Shown here one piece after another: positions 13,717 through 20,372 of a DNA stretch of 20,372 bases. The first letter of the stretch is position 1. Every line of letters begins with the position of its first letter. The stretch spans positions 1-20,372 of the forward strand of contig CAZSFD010000090.1 of the NCBI GenBank assembly GCA_964606085.1, in the 5' to 3' direction. Position numbers and translations under genes: made by a program. The notes below the pieces were generated by a model. The model worked only from the letters and a program-made list of their open reading frames with translations, did no database searches and had not been told where the DNA came from. Source of the stretch: CAIQJJ01 sp964606085. Lineage in GTDB: Bacteria; Chloroflexota; Anaerolineae; Anaerolineales; UBA4823.

Positions 13717-14571
13717 TCACGGTCTTGCATCTTCTGGCAGCGCGACGAAGCCGAGCGCGTTGGGCCCAACGTGGGTGCCGACAATGGTGGTGACATTGGT
13801 AATCAGGGGTTCTGTGTGGATGGCGGCAGGGGTCTCGGCCAAAAATTGATGGGCGTCGGCTTCGGCGTTGGTGTGCAAGACGGCCAGGCGTTCGAGCGGG
13901 CCAAGTTCATCCAGGTAGGCGTGCAAGCGTTCGAGGCCGCGGCGGCGGGTGCGGGCTTCCCCCAGGCGTTGCACCACGCCATCCTTCACTTCGATAAACA
14001 ATTTCAAATTGAGCAGCGCCCCCAGGCTGGCTGCCGCCCACGAGATACGCCCACTGCGGCGGATGTACTCCATCGTATCGAGCATGGCGACAAGGCGCAC
14101 CCGGCGGCGCGTCTCATTCATGGCTTCGATGGCCTCGTCCAATGCAGCCCCACCGCGCAGCGCTTCAAGCAGCGCCATCACCTGAAAGCCCATGCCGAGG
14201 GTCAATTGGCCGCAATCTACCACCTGCACGCGCCGGCCAAATCGCTCGGCGGCGATGTGGGCGGCAGTGTAAATGGCGGTCAGTTTGACCGGGGCATGTA
14301 TCGAGATGATCTGCTGATAGCCTTGCGCAAAAATGCTTTCGTAAAGAGTCTCGAAGGTGCCCGCAGAAGGAGCCGCCGTGGTGGGTATCGGCTTGAGCGC
14401 GGGCAGGCGTTGATAATACGTTTCGCGGGTGATATCTTGCCCGTCCAAATAGCTTTTCCCCTCGATAACCAGAATGGCCGGGACGATGAACAGCGGGTGC
14501 GCGGCAACGAAATCATCGGGCAGATCGGCAATGCTATCGGTAACAACTGCAATGGATGAAGCGTGGGCCAT
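13717..14571 (-). CDS. DegV family protein (FakB-like), paralogue 1
   Basis: The 284-residue protein has the two-domain DegV fold: MAHASSIAVVTDSIADLP at the start, TTAAPSAGTFETLY (64-77), VQVVDCGQLTLGMGFQVM (115-132), MEYIRRSGRISWAAASLG (167-184) and a closing GTHVGPNALGFV. DegV/FakB proteins hold a fatty acid for phosphorylation by FakA, and fakA is two genes upstream. The Arg of RRSGRI and the His of THVGP are kept, but the usual SSxLSGTY segment reads IHAPVKLTAIYTA (91-103) and lacks the serines. It starts 3 nt after the stop of the other degV, so the pair is surely co-translated. Ligand type and FakB activity are inference. Confidence 0.9.
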   Translation of the reverse strand: MAHASSIAVVTDSIADLPDDFVAAHPLFIVPAILVIEGKSYLDGQDITRETYYQRLPALKPIPTTAAPSAGTFETLYESIFAQGYQQIISIHAPVKLTAIYTAAHIAAERFGRRVQVVDCGQLTLGMGFQVMALLEALRGGAALDEAIEAMNETRRRVRLVAMLDTMEYIRRSGRISWAAASLGALLNLKLFIEVKDGVVQRLGEARTRRRGLERLHAYLDELGPLERLAVLHTNAEADAHQFLAETPAAIHTEPLITNVTTIVGTHVGPNALGFVALPEDARP

Positions 14572-14574
14572 ACA

Positions 14575-15423
14575 TTAAAACTCAATTTTTTCGATGACTG
14601 AAACGCCCAGGCAGCGCGGGCCAAACACGGCCGCCACCGAACCATTGAGCGATTGCGCGCTGATCTTCTCGGCGAAGCCCAGGCTGCCCAAGCGGTCAAC
14701 CAACAGACGCCCTTCCTGGTCGAAGGGCGTCACGCCATAGGCCAGGGCGATGTGCAGCAAATCGTCAAATTCGCCAATAAACTCGCCGATCACTTCAAAT
14801 AGCTGGCGCGAACTGCGCACTTTTTGAATCGGCGTCAGGCGACCGCTTTCGAGCATGAAGAAGGGCAACAGATTGAGCATTTCGCCCACAATTGCCTGCG
14901 AAAGCTCCAGATGCCCGGCGTGAGCGAGGTAAGTGAGGCTTTGCACACAGAAGAGCGAATAGGTATGCGGCACCAGCTTGCGCAAATAACGATAAATATC
15001 CACCCCGCTGCTACCCTGCGCGGCGGCCTGCGCCGCCGCCTGCACCAATAGCCCCTGCCCCGCACCGATGTTTTGCGTATCCACCAGGAACACCGACGCC
15101 GGGCAATGCAGGGTTTGCAGAACAGCCTGCGCCGTTTGAACCGCCGGGTTGAGATAAGACGAACTTAGTAAAAGAATGATTTCATGCGCCTGTTGGCCGA
15201 GCGTGGTGAGCGTTTGCAGAAAATCCTGCTCAGATGGCGGCAGCACCGGCAATGGCCCCTGGAGCAACGAAACCGGCAGCGTGGTCAGGTTGAGCGGGGC
15301 GGCATCCAGGGTTTGCCGGGTGGCCTGAGAACGCCACGGAAGCACATGCACTTTCTCGAAGCCAGGGAACGTGCTGCTGGTGAACTGGGCTGCGCCATCG
15401 GTGAGGATCAACACTTTGGGCAT
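14575..15423 (-). CDS. DegV family protein (FakB-like), paralogue 2
   Basis: The 282-residue DegV homologue begins MPKVLILTDGAAQF. It has the PPSEQDF block (62-68) where canonical members have TSQPS, then IILLLSSSYLNPAVQTAQAV (82-101), which keeps the serine motif of the fatty-acid head-group pocket, and VFLVDTQNIGAGQGLLV. The region that normally reads GGRI is LAHAGHL here (166-172), and the C-terminal block is FGPRCLGVSV without the usual His. It is therefore degenerate at positions where its neighbour is intact, and intact where the neighbour is degenerate. It starts 12 nt after fakA and ends 3 nt before the next degV. No Shine-Dalgarno is evident, which is consistent with translational coupling. 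Confidence 0.87.
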   Translation of the reverse strand: MPKVLILTDGAAQFTSSTFPGFEKVHVLPWRSQATRQTLDAAPLNLTTLPVSLLQGPLPVLPPSEQDFLQTLTTLGQQAHEIILLLSSSYLNPAVQTAQAVLQTLHCPASVFLVDTQNIGAGQGLLVQAAAQAAAQGSSGVDIYRYLRKLVPHTYSLFCVQSLTYLAHAGHLELSQAIVGEMLNLLPFFMLESGRLTPIQKVRSSRQLFEVIGEFIGEFDDLLHIALAYGVTPFDQEGRLLVDRLGSLGFAEKISAQSLNGSVAAVFGPRCLGVSVIEKIEF

Positions 15424-15435
15424 GGCCGGGTTTGG

Positions 15436-17115
15436 TTACTCAATGGACAAGATGAACTGATAATGCGCCTGACCGCCTTCCTGCACTTCCACATCCAGAG
15501 CGGGGTACAGTTGGCGGATGCGGGCGCTAATGGCTTCCACGTCCTTGGCAGCGATGTTGTTACCCGAAAAGAGCGTGATCAGCTCATAATGGGCCGCATC
15601 GGCCAGTTCGAGCAGGCGCAAGGTGGCTTCTTCCAGGCTGTCAGCCGAGGCAGCCAGTTTGCCATTGAGCAGGGCAATAGATTGGCCCTCGGCCACCGCC
15701 ACGCCGTCAATCTCAACGCTGCGGGTAGCGGTGGTAATTTCGCCCGTTTGCACGGTATCGAGGGCGGCGCTCATTTCGGCGGCTACCGCTTCCAGGTCGC
15801 CATCGGGGGCCAGGTGCAGCATGGCGGCCAGGCCTTGCGGGATGGTGCGGCTGGGGATGACAATCACATTCTTGCCCAATTCCAATTGATAAGCCGCCTG
15901 CACCGCCGATTGCGCTGCCAGGATGATATTTTTGTTGTTGGGCAATATGACGACTTTATCGGTGGGCAGGTCTTTGAAGGCATCAATGAGCTGCTTGGTA
16001 GATGGGTTCATCGTCTGGCCGCCTTCCACCAGTGCGGCAGCCCCCAGGCTGGCAAACACCCTGGCAATGCCCGGCCCTGGGGCCACCACCACCGCGGCGA
16101 TCTGCCCTTCTTCCACCGGGGTCAGTTGGATTTCATCCTTCGGAGAAACGCTGCGTTCGTTCATTTGCGCCAACAGGTTTTCGATGTGAACCTGGGTGAT
16201 TTCACCTATGGTCATCGTGTAATCAATCGGCGCGTAGCGCTTCTCGGTGGGGACATGGATGTGCATCCGAAAGATGCCATCGCCTTCACCTAGTTGAATG
16301 GAAGTACCCATCAATTCCAGGTTGGCGTAAAAAGCATCGAGGTCGAAGGATTCGTGAGGGTGGAAATCAATCACCACTTCAAAATCCTGGCCGGGTTCGA
16401 TCATTTCAAGGGAATTATCCAGTTGCATCGCGTCGATGGGTTTCAACATAGTCGTGGCAATGTCGAGGCTTTCGCCGTGCAGCCAGCGCGCCATGCCATC
16501 CAAAATAAAAAATAGGCCCTTCCCGCCCGAATCGACCACGCCAGCCTGCTTCAAAACCGGCAGTAGATCGGGCGTGCGGCTGACGGAAACATCGGCGGCA
16601 GAAACAAGACGTTCGAGTAGTTGGTAGGGCGTTTCTGATTGCGCCAGCTCGATTTCCGCGGCGGCAGCCACATCTTTGATCACCGTCAGGATTGTCCCTT
16701 CGACGGGGCGCACCACACCTTTATACGCCGTATCGCGAGCCATGCCCAGGGCGCGAACAAGGTCGGAGGCGGCGAGCGTTTCCTGGCTATCCAGCGCCCG
16801 GGCGAAGCCACGCCAGATTTGCGATAAGATCACCCCCGAATTGCCACGCGCCCCCATCAACGCCCCATGCGCGATGGCATGGGCCACCTTGCCCACGTTG
16901 GCTTCGTCCTGCCGGGCTACTTCATCGCAGGCGGCCTGCATGGTTAAGACCATGTTCGTTCCAGTATCCCCATCGGGTACGGGGAAAACGTTCAAAGCAT
17001 TGACCGTCTGTTGGTTGGTACGCAGCCATTGTAAGGCTGCGGCTGCCAACTGTTTCAGCGTGCGCCCATCGAACGGGTTGGCCTGAAGCGTGATTGCATC
17101 TACCTCTAAGCTCAT
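15436..17115 (-). CDS. fakA: DAK2-domain fatty-acid kinase subunit (FakA / YloV family)
   Basis: The 559-residue protein starts with a DhaL/DAK2 kinase domain (about 15-210). NVFPVPDGDTGTNM (42-55) contains the Mg2+/ATP-binding Asp48, Asp50 and Asn54; HGALMGARGNSGVILSQ (83-99), the GVVRPVEGTILTVIKD block and GVVDSGGKGL follow. The middle and C-terminal domains typical of FakA/YloV complete it, at the usual ~550 residues. FakA phosphorylates fatty acids presented by FakB (DegV) to make acyl-phosphate for phospholipid synthesis, and two degV genes follow directly. AGGAG sits 6-8 nt before the ATG. asp23 is 21 nt upstream, the same order as yloU-yloV in Bacillus. The symbol is given by family; activity on fatty acids is not proven by sequence. 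Confidence 0.93.
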   Translation of the reverse strand: MSLEVDAITLQANPFDGRTLKQLAAAALQWLRTNQQTVNALNVFPVPDGDTGTNMVLTMQAACDEVARQDEANVGKVAHAIAHGALMGARGNSGVILSQIWRGFARALDSQETLAASDLVRALGMARDTAYKGVVRPVEGTILTVIKDVAAAAEIELAQSETPYQLLERLVSAADVSVSRTPDLLPVLKQAGVVDSGGKGLFFILDGMARWLHGESLDIATTMLKPIDAMQLDNSLEMIEPGQDFEVVIDFHPHESFDLDAFYANLELMGTSIQLGEGDGIFRMHIHVPTEKRYAPIDYTMTIGEITQVHIENLLAQMNERSVSPKDEIQLTPVEEGQIAAVVVAPGPGIARVFASLGAAALVEGGQTMNPSTKQLIDAFKDLPTDKVVILPNNKNIILAAQSAVQAAYQLELGKNVIVIPSRTIPQGLAAMLHLAPDGDLEAVAAEMSAALDTVQTGEITTATRSVEIDGVAVAEGQSIALLNGKLAASADSLEEATLRLLELADAAHYELITLFSGNNIAAKDVEAISARIRQLYPALDVEVQEGGQAHYQFILSIE

Positions 17116-17136
17116 GCTGATCTCCTAAAACCGGGG

Positions 17137-17493
17137 CTAATCTACATCGCTCACGCGCAAACCCTGCACATGCACGTTGATCTGATTGACGGGCAGCACC
17201 AGGGTCTTTTCCACCTGGTAGCGCACCAGGTTGGCCAGGCTGGCCGAAATTTCTTTGATGCGCAGCCCGTATTCCACCACGATATACAAATCTATATTCA
17301 ATTTTTCGCCATCATACATCACACCCACCCCGTGGGTGGGGTCTTTCACCAGAGCCTGGCTGAGGCCATCCAACAAGTTTTTGTTGGCCAGGCCCACCAC
17401 GCCATACGTTTCGCGGGCAGCATTGGCCGCAATGGTGGCTATCGCACGAGGAGCAATACGGATATTGCCCAGGGGGGTAATCTCATCTGTCAT
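17137..17493 (-). CDS. Asp23/Gls24 family envelope-associated protein (YloU-like)
   Basis: The 118-residue protein has the Asp23/Gls24 (DUF322) pattern: GNIRIAPRAIATIAANAARETYGVVGL near the start, a central LNIDLYIVVEYGLRIKEISASLANLVRYQVEKTL, and VNQINVHVQGLRV at the end. Family members are small cytoplasmic or membrane-associated proteins tied to envelope stress. Their usual partner downstream is the FakA/YloV kinase, as here (21-nt gap). The ribosome site is close and modest (GAGGTC, 4 nt before ATG). It is the first gene of the minus-strand cluster and is divergent from rpmB with a 164-bp shared promoter region. Confidence 0.93.
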   Translation of the reverse strand: MTDEITPLGNIRIAPRAIATIAANAARETYGVVGLANKNLLDGLSQALVKDPTHGVGVMYDGEKLNIDLYIVVEYGLRIKEISASLANLVRYQVEKTLVLPVNQINVHVQGLRVSDVD

Positions 17494-17544
17494 TTTGACC
17501 TCATCGGGATTTCGGCTAAGCCTGCGTTAGATTTAACCCTCGTC

Positions 17545-17573
17545 TTGTAGAAGGATACGTCTTGTGGTAACAT
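17545..17573 (+). promoter_or_regulatory. Putative rpmB promoter
   Basis: TTGTAG (17545-17550) and TAACAT (17568-17573) are separated by 17 bp in the asp23-rpmB divergent region. This gives a start near 17580 and a leader of about 78 nt. The leader contains a small hairpin, CAGCG-ATTGAA-CGCTG, just before the Shine-Dalgarno. The -35 match is weak (3 of 6). Confidence 0.35.
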
Positions 17574-17657
17574 TGCCCCGCTCTGCGCAGGGTAGCGCAA
17601 AACAAGGTAAAGCTGAACAGCGATTGAACGCTGAATGCATTGAAAGGAAGTGGAATT

Positions 17658-17840
17658 ATGGCGAAATGTGCACATTGTGGTAAAACAACGACCTTCGGAC
17701 AGAATCGTCCCTGGTCGAAGAAGGCTACCAAGCGGACCTTCCGCCCTAACCTGCAAACGGTAAGTGTCTCTGAAGGCAATCAAACCGTGCGCAAGGTGTT
17801 GTGCGCTAAGTGCATCCGCACCCTGGTCAAGACCAGCTAA
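17658..17840 (+). CDS. rpmB: 50S ribosomal protein L28 (zinc-binding type)
   Basis: This 60-residue protein is L28: MAKCAHCGKTTTFGQNRPWSKKATKRTFRPNLQTVSV ends with a CAKCIRTLVK tail. The pairs CAHC (4-7) and CAKC (about 49-52) form a four-cysteine zinc site, so it is the zinc-dependent ('C+') form; the zinc-free paralogue is not in the window. AAAGGAAG lies 7-9 nt before the ATG. The gene is transcribed away from asp23, matching the rpmB/yloU divergence in Firmicutes, and is followed 34 bp later by a strong terminator shared with rpe. Confidence 0.96.
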   Translation: MAKCAHCGKTTTFGQNRPWSKKATKRTFRPNLQTVSVSEGNQTVRKVLCAKCIRTLVKTS

Positions 17841-17874
17841 CCGGCTCAGCAGCAAGTTAGCTGACCTTCTCAGC

Positions 17875-17902
17875 AAAAATCGCGGCGCAAGCCGCGATTT
17901 TT
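17875..17902. terminator. Bidirectional intrinsic terminator between rpmB and rpe
   Basis: AAAAATCGCGGC (17875-17886) and GCCGCGATTTTT (17891-17902) form a perfect 12-bp stem with a GCAA tetraloop. There is an A-run on one side and a T-run on the other. It can end transcription of both convergent genes; the rpe stop codon begins only 2 bp further on. Confidence 0.92.
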
Positions 17903-17904
17903 GT

Positions 17905-18570
17905 TTAATCCGCTGGCATACACGCTCGGAGCGCTTGTACGCCAGCCGTAATTCCCTGGGGATGTTTGAAAATGGCGTATGCCGCCACGCACACCTGCAC
18001 GCCCGCCTCGATAGCCAGCGGGAGCGTCTCGGCAGTCAGGCCGCCATCCATTTCAATCAGCGCCGAGGGGTTCACGTCAGCGAGCCGTTGGCGAATCTGG
18101 CGCACCTTGGGCAGCACCGCCGGCAGGAACTTCTGCCCCGAATAGCCGGGGTTCACGCTCATCACCAAGACCATATCTACCAGGTGCAGCACCGCTTCGA
18201 TGGCGCTGGCCGGCGTGCCGGGGTTGACCACCACGCCCGGTTTGCAGCCCAACTCGCGAATTTTTTGCAACGTGCGGTACAGGTTGGGGCAGGTTTCAAC
18301 GTGAACGGTGAGCAGGCTGGCCCCGGCTTGGGCAAAGGCTTGCAGCAGGCTGTCGGGGTTAGAAACCATCAGATGCACATCCAGCGGCAATTTACTGGCG
18401 CGGCGGCAGTGTTCGACAATGAACGGGCCCATGGTCAAATTGGGGACAAAGTGACCGTCCATGACATCCACGTGAAGCCAGTCTACACCGGCAGCTTCGA
18501 GGGCGGCAATTTGCTCACCCAGGCGGGTAAAGTCGGCGGAGAGAAGGGAGGAGGAGATGAGATGGGGCAT
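17905..18570 (-). CDS. rpe: Ribulose-phosphate 3-epimerase
   Basis: The 221-residue TIM-barrel enzyme interconverts D-ribulose 5-phosphate and D-xylulose 5-phosphate in the pentose phosphate pathway. The family start ISSSLLSADF (5-14) is followed by HVDVMDGHFVPNLTMGP (33-49), HLMV (66-69), MSVNPGYSGQKFLP (137-150) and EMDGGL (173-178). The metal ligands His33, Asp35, His66 and Asp175 are all present. The usual GSAIF near the phosphate site reads AAYAIF, a mild departure. The ATG at 18570 is chosen because the fold starts there; the open frame extends further but only into the upstream gene. It lies 17 nt after the zinc-ribbon stop, has no Shine-Dalgarno, and probably depends on reinitiation from that gene. 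Confidence 0.95.
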   Translation of the reverse strand: MPHLISSSLLSADFTRLGEQIAALEAAGVDWLHVDVMDGHFVPNLTMGPFIVEHCRRASKLPLDVHLMVSNPDSLLQAFAQAGASLLTVHVETCPNLYRTLQKIRELGCKPGVVVNPGTPASAIEAVLHLVDMVLVMSVNPGYSGQKFLPAVLPKVRQIRQRLADVNPSALIEMDGGLTAETLPLAIEAGVQVCVAAYAIFKHPQGITAGVQALRACMPAD

Positions 18571-18574
18571 AGAG

Positions 18575-18588
18575 GCAGGTAGCAGGGT
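18575..18588. repeat. Two heptad units between the zinc-ribbon gene and rpe
   Basis: GCAGGTA and GCAGGGT (18575-18588) match the consensus of the heptad array at 13635-13669. The second unit touches the stop codon of the zinc-ribbon gene. The array occupies nearly all of the 17-bp spacer before rpe. Confidence 0.45.
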
Positions 18589-19241
18589 CAGGCGGCTTTG
18601 GCGCCACATTCGGGGCAGAATTTGGCTCCGGCGGCCAGTTTGGCGCCGCATTCGGCGCAGAATTTTTCGGCTTGAATTTTACCGCCGCACTCAGGGCAGA
18701 ATTTGGGCGTGCCATCGAGCGGGGCATTGCAGTTGGGGCAGGCGGCGCGCACGCCCGACTTCCAGGCTTGCTTGTTTCCCACGGCTCTTTCGGCTTCTTC
18801 CGAAACTTCAGCGCTTTCCCAGATTTTTTCGCGGGTCTTGTTGGCCTGGGCGGCAGCCATTTCGGTGCCGATATCGGGAGCGCAGTTCTTACACAGGCTT
18901 TGGCGGGCATTCCAGCAGCTTTTTTTGCACACCCATGCGGAGCAACGTGGGCATTGGATAAAGTCAGGACGCAACTCCTGCATGGCGGACAAAAAGGCAT
19001 CGTCGTGGGCCTTTTCCCAGGTGGCCGAACGAGCTCGCTCGGTGAGATCGGCGGCCTTGCTGAATAGACCTCCCAGCAGGCTGCTGCCAGCATCCAGCGC
19101 AGAGGTTAACGTGCCAAGAGCAAATGGGGCAAAACGGGTGCGGTAGCCCGTGCCACAGCGATCACAGTAAAACTCGAATTGAAATCCCTGGTTGGTAGAT
19201 TGATCAGAATAATTGCGGGTAAATTCAATCTTGCTATTCAT
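18588..19241 (-). CDS. Multi-zinc-ribbon protein
   Basis: The 217-residue protein of unknown function is rich in CxxC pairs: Cys26/29, a cluster at Cys97/100/105/109 with Cys117/120, and three C-terminal ribbons (Cys168/171 with 182/185, then 195/198 and 209/212). The tail repeats the ...FCPECGxK pattern of bacterial double zinc-ribbon (DZR) proteins. Between them lies an Ala/Gly-rich helix (41-75) and a charged linker. Such ribbons usually bind nucleic acid or protein partners; nothing here points to a specific one. AAGGAGG is 7-8 nt before the ATG at 19241, and a TATAAT box lies about 30 bp upstream. rpe follows within 17 nt and is probably in the same operon. Confidence 0.85.
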   Translation of the reverse strand: MNSKIEFTRNYSDQSTNQGFQFEFYCDRCGTGYRTRFAPFALGTLTSALDAGSSLLGGLFSKAADLTERARSATWEKAHDDAFLSAMQELRPDFIQCPRCSAWVCKKSCWNARQSLCKNCAPDIGTEMAAAQANKTREKIWESAEVSEEAERAVGNKQAWKSGVRAACPNCNAPLDGTPKFCPECGGKIQAEKFCAECGAKLAAGAKFCPECGAKAA

Positions 19242-19270
19242 GGGTGGCCTCCTTGCCATTCGTGACGGCA

Positions 19271-19276
19271 ATTATA
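19271..19276 (-). promoter_or_regulatory. Putative -10 box for the zinc-ribbon/rpe operon
   Basis: The minus strand reads a perfect TATAAT here, about 30 bp before the zinc-ribbon ATG. A start point near 19264 would leave a short leader that contains the AAGGAGG ribosome site. No clear -35 is seen at 16-18 bp. Confidence 0.45.
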
Positions 19277-19303
19277 CAACGGAAAAAAGAGCCGAATTGT
19301 CCT

Positions 19304-19669
19304 TCATAACGGGGCATCGAAACGCTGAATTTCAAGCCGATAGCCGTTGGGGTCGCGCAGGAAGCAATGATAAATGTGAAATTGGTCGTTGTGCATCGGG
19401 GGCTTCTCAAAGGACACGCCCTTCGCCGACAGACGCGCAAACCAACCATCTACATCCTCGCTAACCAGGGTGATGATCAGTCCAGCCGGAGCAGCCTCAG
19501 CCGACAAGTGCTGGCAAAAACCGATATAACCGTCCTGGCTTACGCGGTAGATGCGGCAGACGCCCTGGTCACGAACCAGGGGCAGTTCAAGGCAATCTTC
19601 ATAAAAGCGCGCCGTTTCCGCCAGATTTTGCGTATATAAAAACGTGATTTGCTGGTCGAATTTCATCAT
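19304..19669 (-). CDS. VOC (glyoxalase/bleomycin-resistance fold) family protein
   Basis: The 121-residue protein has the vicinal-oxygen-chelate pattern in two beta-alpha-beta modules. The first contains TFLYTQNLAETARFYEDCLELPLV, and the second SEDVDGWFARLSAKGVSFEKPP ending in FLRDPNGYRLEIQRF with the typical C-terminal metal Glu. This fold covers glyoxalase I, extradiol dioxygenases and antibiotic-binding or thiol-transfer proteins. The single-domain size fits a dimer. Substrate cannot be told. The two Met codons at the start are both possible; the second (19666) is slightly better spaced from GAGGTG. It is divergent from the CoA-binding protein gene, whose -35 box lies only 12 bp upstream of this start. 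Confidence 0.87.
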   Translation of the reverse strand: MMKFDQQITFLYTQNLAETARFYEDCLELPLVRDQGVCRIYRVSQDGYIGFCQHLSAEAAPAGLIITLVSEDVDGWFARLSAKGVSFEKPPMHNDQFHIYHCFLRDPNGYRLEIQRFDAPL

Positions 19670-19680
19670 TCACCTCACCA

Positions 19681-19709
19681 TTGACAAAAAACTTTCCTTG
19701 ACATAGGAT
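19681..19709 (+). promoter_or_regulatory. Promoter of the CoA-binding protein gene
   Basis: A perfect -35 TTGACA (19681-19686) is followed after 17 bp by TAGGAT (19704-19709, 4 of 6). The expected start is near 19716, so the whole 80-bp element 19728-19807 would lie in the mRNA leader. Confidence 0.6.
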
Positions 19710-19727
19710 TTACAAAACAAATCAGCG

Positions 19728-19807
19728 CCTAACCCGCGAGTTCCTTGCACAAAAAACAAGGATTTCCGGGATTGGCACCCTGGTCTTTCCGCTTTATGCG
19801 GGTTAGG
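19728..19807 (-). mobile_element. 80-bp MITE-like element, copy 2 (in the 5' leader of the CoA-binding gene)
   Basis: This copy has the same 10-bp terminal inverted repeats (19728-19737 and 19798-19807) and the same 80-bp length as the copy in pspC, in inverted orientation, with 69 of 80 positions identical. It lies between a good promoter and the ATG at 19819. Its last bases, AGG, begin the Shine-Dalgarno AGGAGG (19805-19810). No target duplication is obvious at this site. Confidence 0.85.
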
Positions 19808-19818
19808 AGGCATCTATC

Positions 19819-20259
19819 ATGGATACAGCAGTACAAGAATTTGTCAGCTGCAAACGCCTGGCCATTGTGGGGGTTTCACGCGACCCAAATAAATTTGGCA
19901 ATATGATCTACAAAGAACTCAAAGAACGCGGCTACCAACCCTTTGCCGTCAACCCTGCCGTGCAAGAAATCGGTGGTGAGCCATGTTACCCCAACCTGGC
20001 TGCCTTACAAGGACAGGTGGATGGCGTGGTGATCTGCATTCCCCCGGCCAAAGTGCCGGCCGTGCTGCAAGAGGCTGCCAGCATTGGCCTGAAACACGTC
20101 TGGATTCAGCAAGGGGCCAGTTCGCCAGAAGCCAACCAAATGGGCCGAGATTTAGGTCTGACAATGGTCACGGACAAGTGCATTATGATGTATGCTGAGC
20201 CGGTAACATCGTTCCATCAGTTCCATCGTTTCTTTGCCAAGCTGTTTGGGCAATACTAA
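19819..20259 (+). CDS. CoA-binding domain protein (YccU-like)
   Basis: The 146-residue protein is a single Rossmann-like CoA_binding_2 domain. It has RLAIVGVSRDPNKFGNMIYKELKERGYQPFAVNP (about 13-46), then a GGEPCYPNLAAL turn, VDGVVICIPPAKVPAVLQEAASIGLKHVWIQQGA and VTDKCIMMYAEPV. Family members bind CoA or similar cofactors and resemble the alpha subunit of succinyl-CoA synthetase; the cellular role is unknown. The ribosome site AGGAGG lies 8 nt before the ATG and is partly built by the end of the 80-bp repeat. A strong terminator follows 13 bp after the stop, so it is monocistronic. Confidence 0.92.
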   Translation: MDTAVQEFVSCKRLAIVGVSRDPNKFGNMIYKELKERGYQPFAVNPAVQEIGGEPCYPNLAALQGQVDGVVICIPPAKVPAVLQEAASIGLKHVWIQQGASSPEANQMGRDLGLTMVTDKCIMMYAEPVTSFHQFHRFFAKLFGQY

Positions 20260-20272
20260 GTTTTTGTGCCTG

Positions 20273-20313
20273 AAAACACGCCACGCACGTTGTAGACGTG
20301 CGTGGCGTGTTTT
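20273..20313 (+). terminator. Intrinsic terminator after the CoA-binding gene
   Basis: An 18-bp perfect stem (20273-20290 with 20296-20313) surrounds a 5-nt TGTAG loop. The core is ACACGCCACGCACGT and the stem runs directly into a T-tract that continues to 20316. It is a textbook rho-independent terminator; the A-run at its left also allows function from the other side. Confidence 0.93.
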
Positions 20314-20372
20314 TTTATCAGTAGGTGCATAAACCACATACAAGTTTGTCAGACAATCTGTGATTTGGCCTG

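Noticed and set aside
15184..16293. Plus-strand open frame (369 codons) opposite fakA and degV
   Set aside because: It spans two genes on the other strand and has His/Gly/Gln-rich translation with no recognisable domain.
17834..17863. Inverted repeat CAGCTAAC/GTTAGCTG over the rpmB stop codon, considered as a second terminator
   Set aside because: The stem is only 8 bp with a 14-nt loop and no T-run follows. The strong terminator at 17875-17902 is sufficient.

Overview
The window looks like a chromosomal segment of a GC-rich, free-living bacterium, most likely Chloroflexota (Anaerolineae-like). This is inferred from the cluster rpmB // asp23-fakA-degV-degV-recG-coaD, a zinc-type L28 protein, a RecG with a long N-terminal extension, an F420-type LLM oxidoreductase and several intergenic palindromic repeats. 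No rRNA, tRNA, CRISPR array, complete insertion sequence or replication origin was seen. The coding density is high. No gene-free stretch exceeds about 250 bp, and the longest (1388-1633) holds two hairpins and a promoter.

Left part (1-5802, + strand): an inverted-repeat element, an LLM-class flavin oxidoreductase, a small PspC-domain gene broken by an 80-bp element with terminal inverted repeats, two tandem hairpin units, an ANKH/MATE-like membrane protein, a small unknown protein, mannonate dehydratase (uxuA) and a DUF58 protein. The spacer between uxuA and the DUF58 gene is filled by a palindromic repeat.

Middle (5803-9712, - strand): the translation-factor ATPase ettA, a Fic-domain protein in visibly more AT-rich DNA, and a short-chain dehydrogenase that has lost its nucleotide-binding N-terminus next to another inverted-repeat element.

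Core cluster (9712-17493, - strand): transcription runs asp23 -> fakA (DAK2/YloV type) -> degV -> degV -> recG -> coaD -> an AIM24/TIGR00266 protein. FakA and DegV (FakB) proteins form the fatty-acid kinase system. The two DegV paralogues here appear to have each lost a different part of the fatty-acid-binding signature. rpmB lies divergently upstream, as in the rpmB/yloU/yloV neighbourhood of Firmicutes.

Right part: rpmB converges on rpe with a shared terminator. rpe follows a multi-zinc-ribbon protein, then a VOC (glyoxalase-fold) gene. A divergent CoA-binding protein (+ strand) carries a second copy of the 80-bp element in its predicted 5' leader, and the element's end forms part of the Shine-Dalgarno sequence. 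The two copies (69/80 identical, opposite orientation) share a hairpin with a compensatory base-pair change. This mobile or structured element is the strongest candidate for something undescribed in the window.
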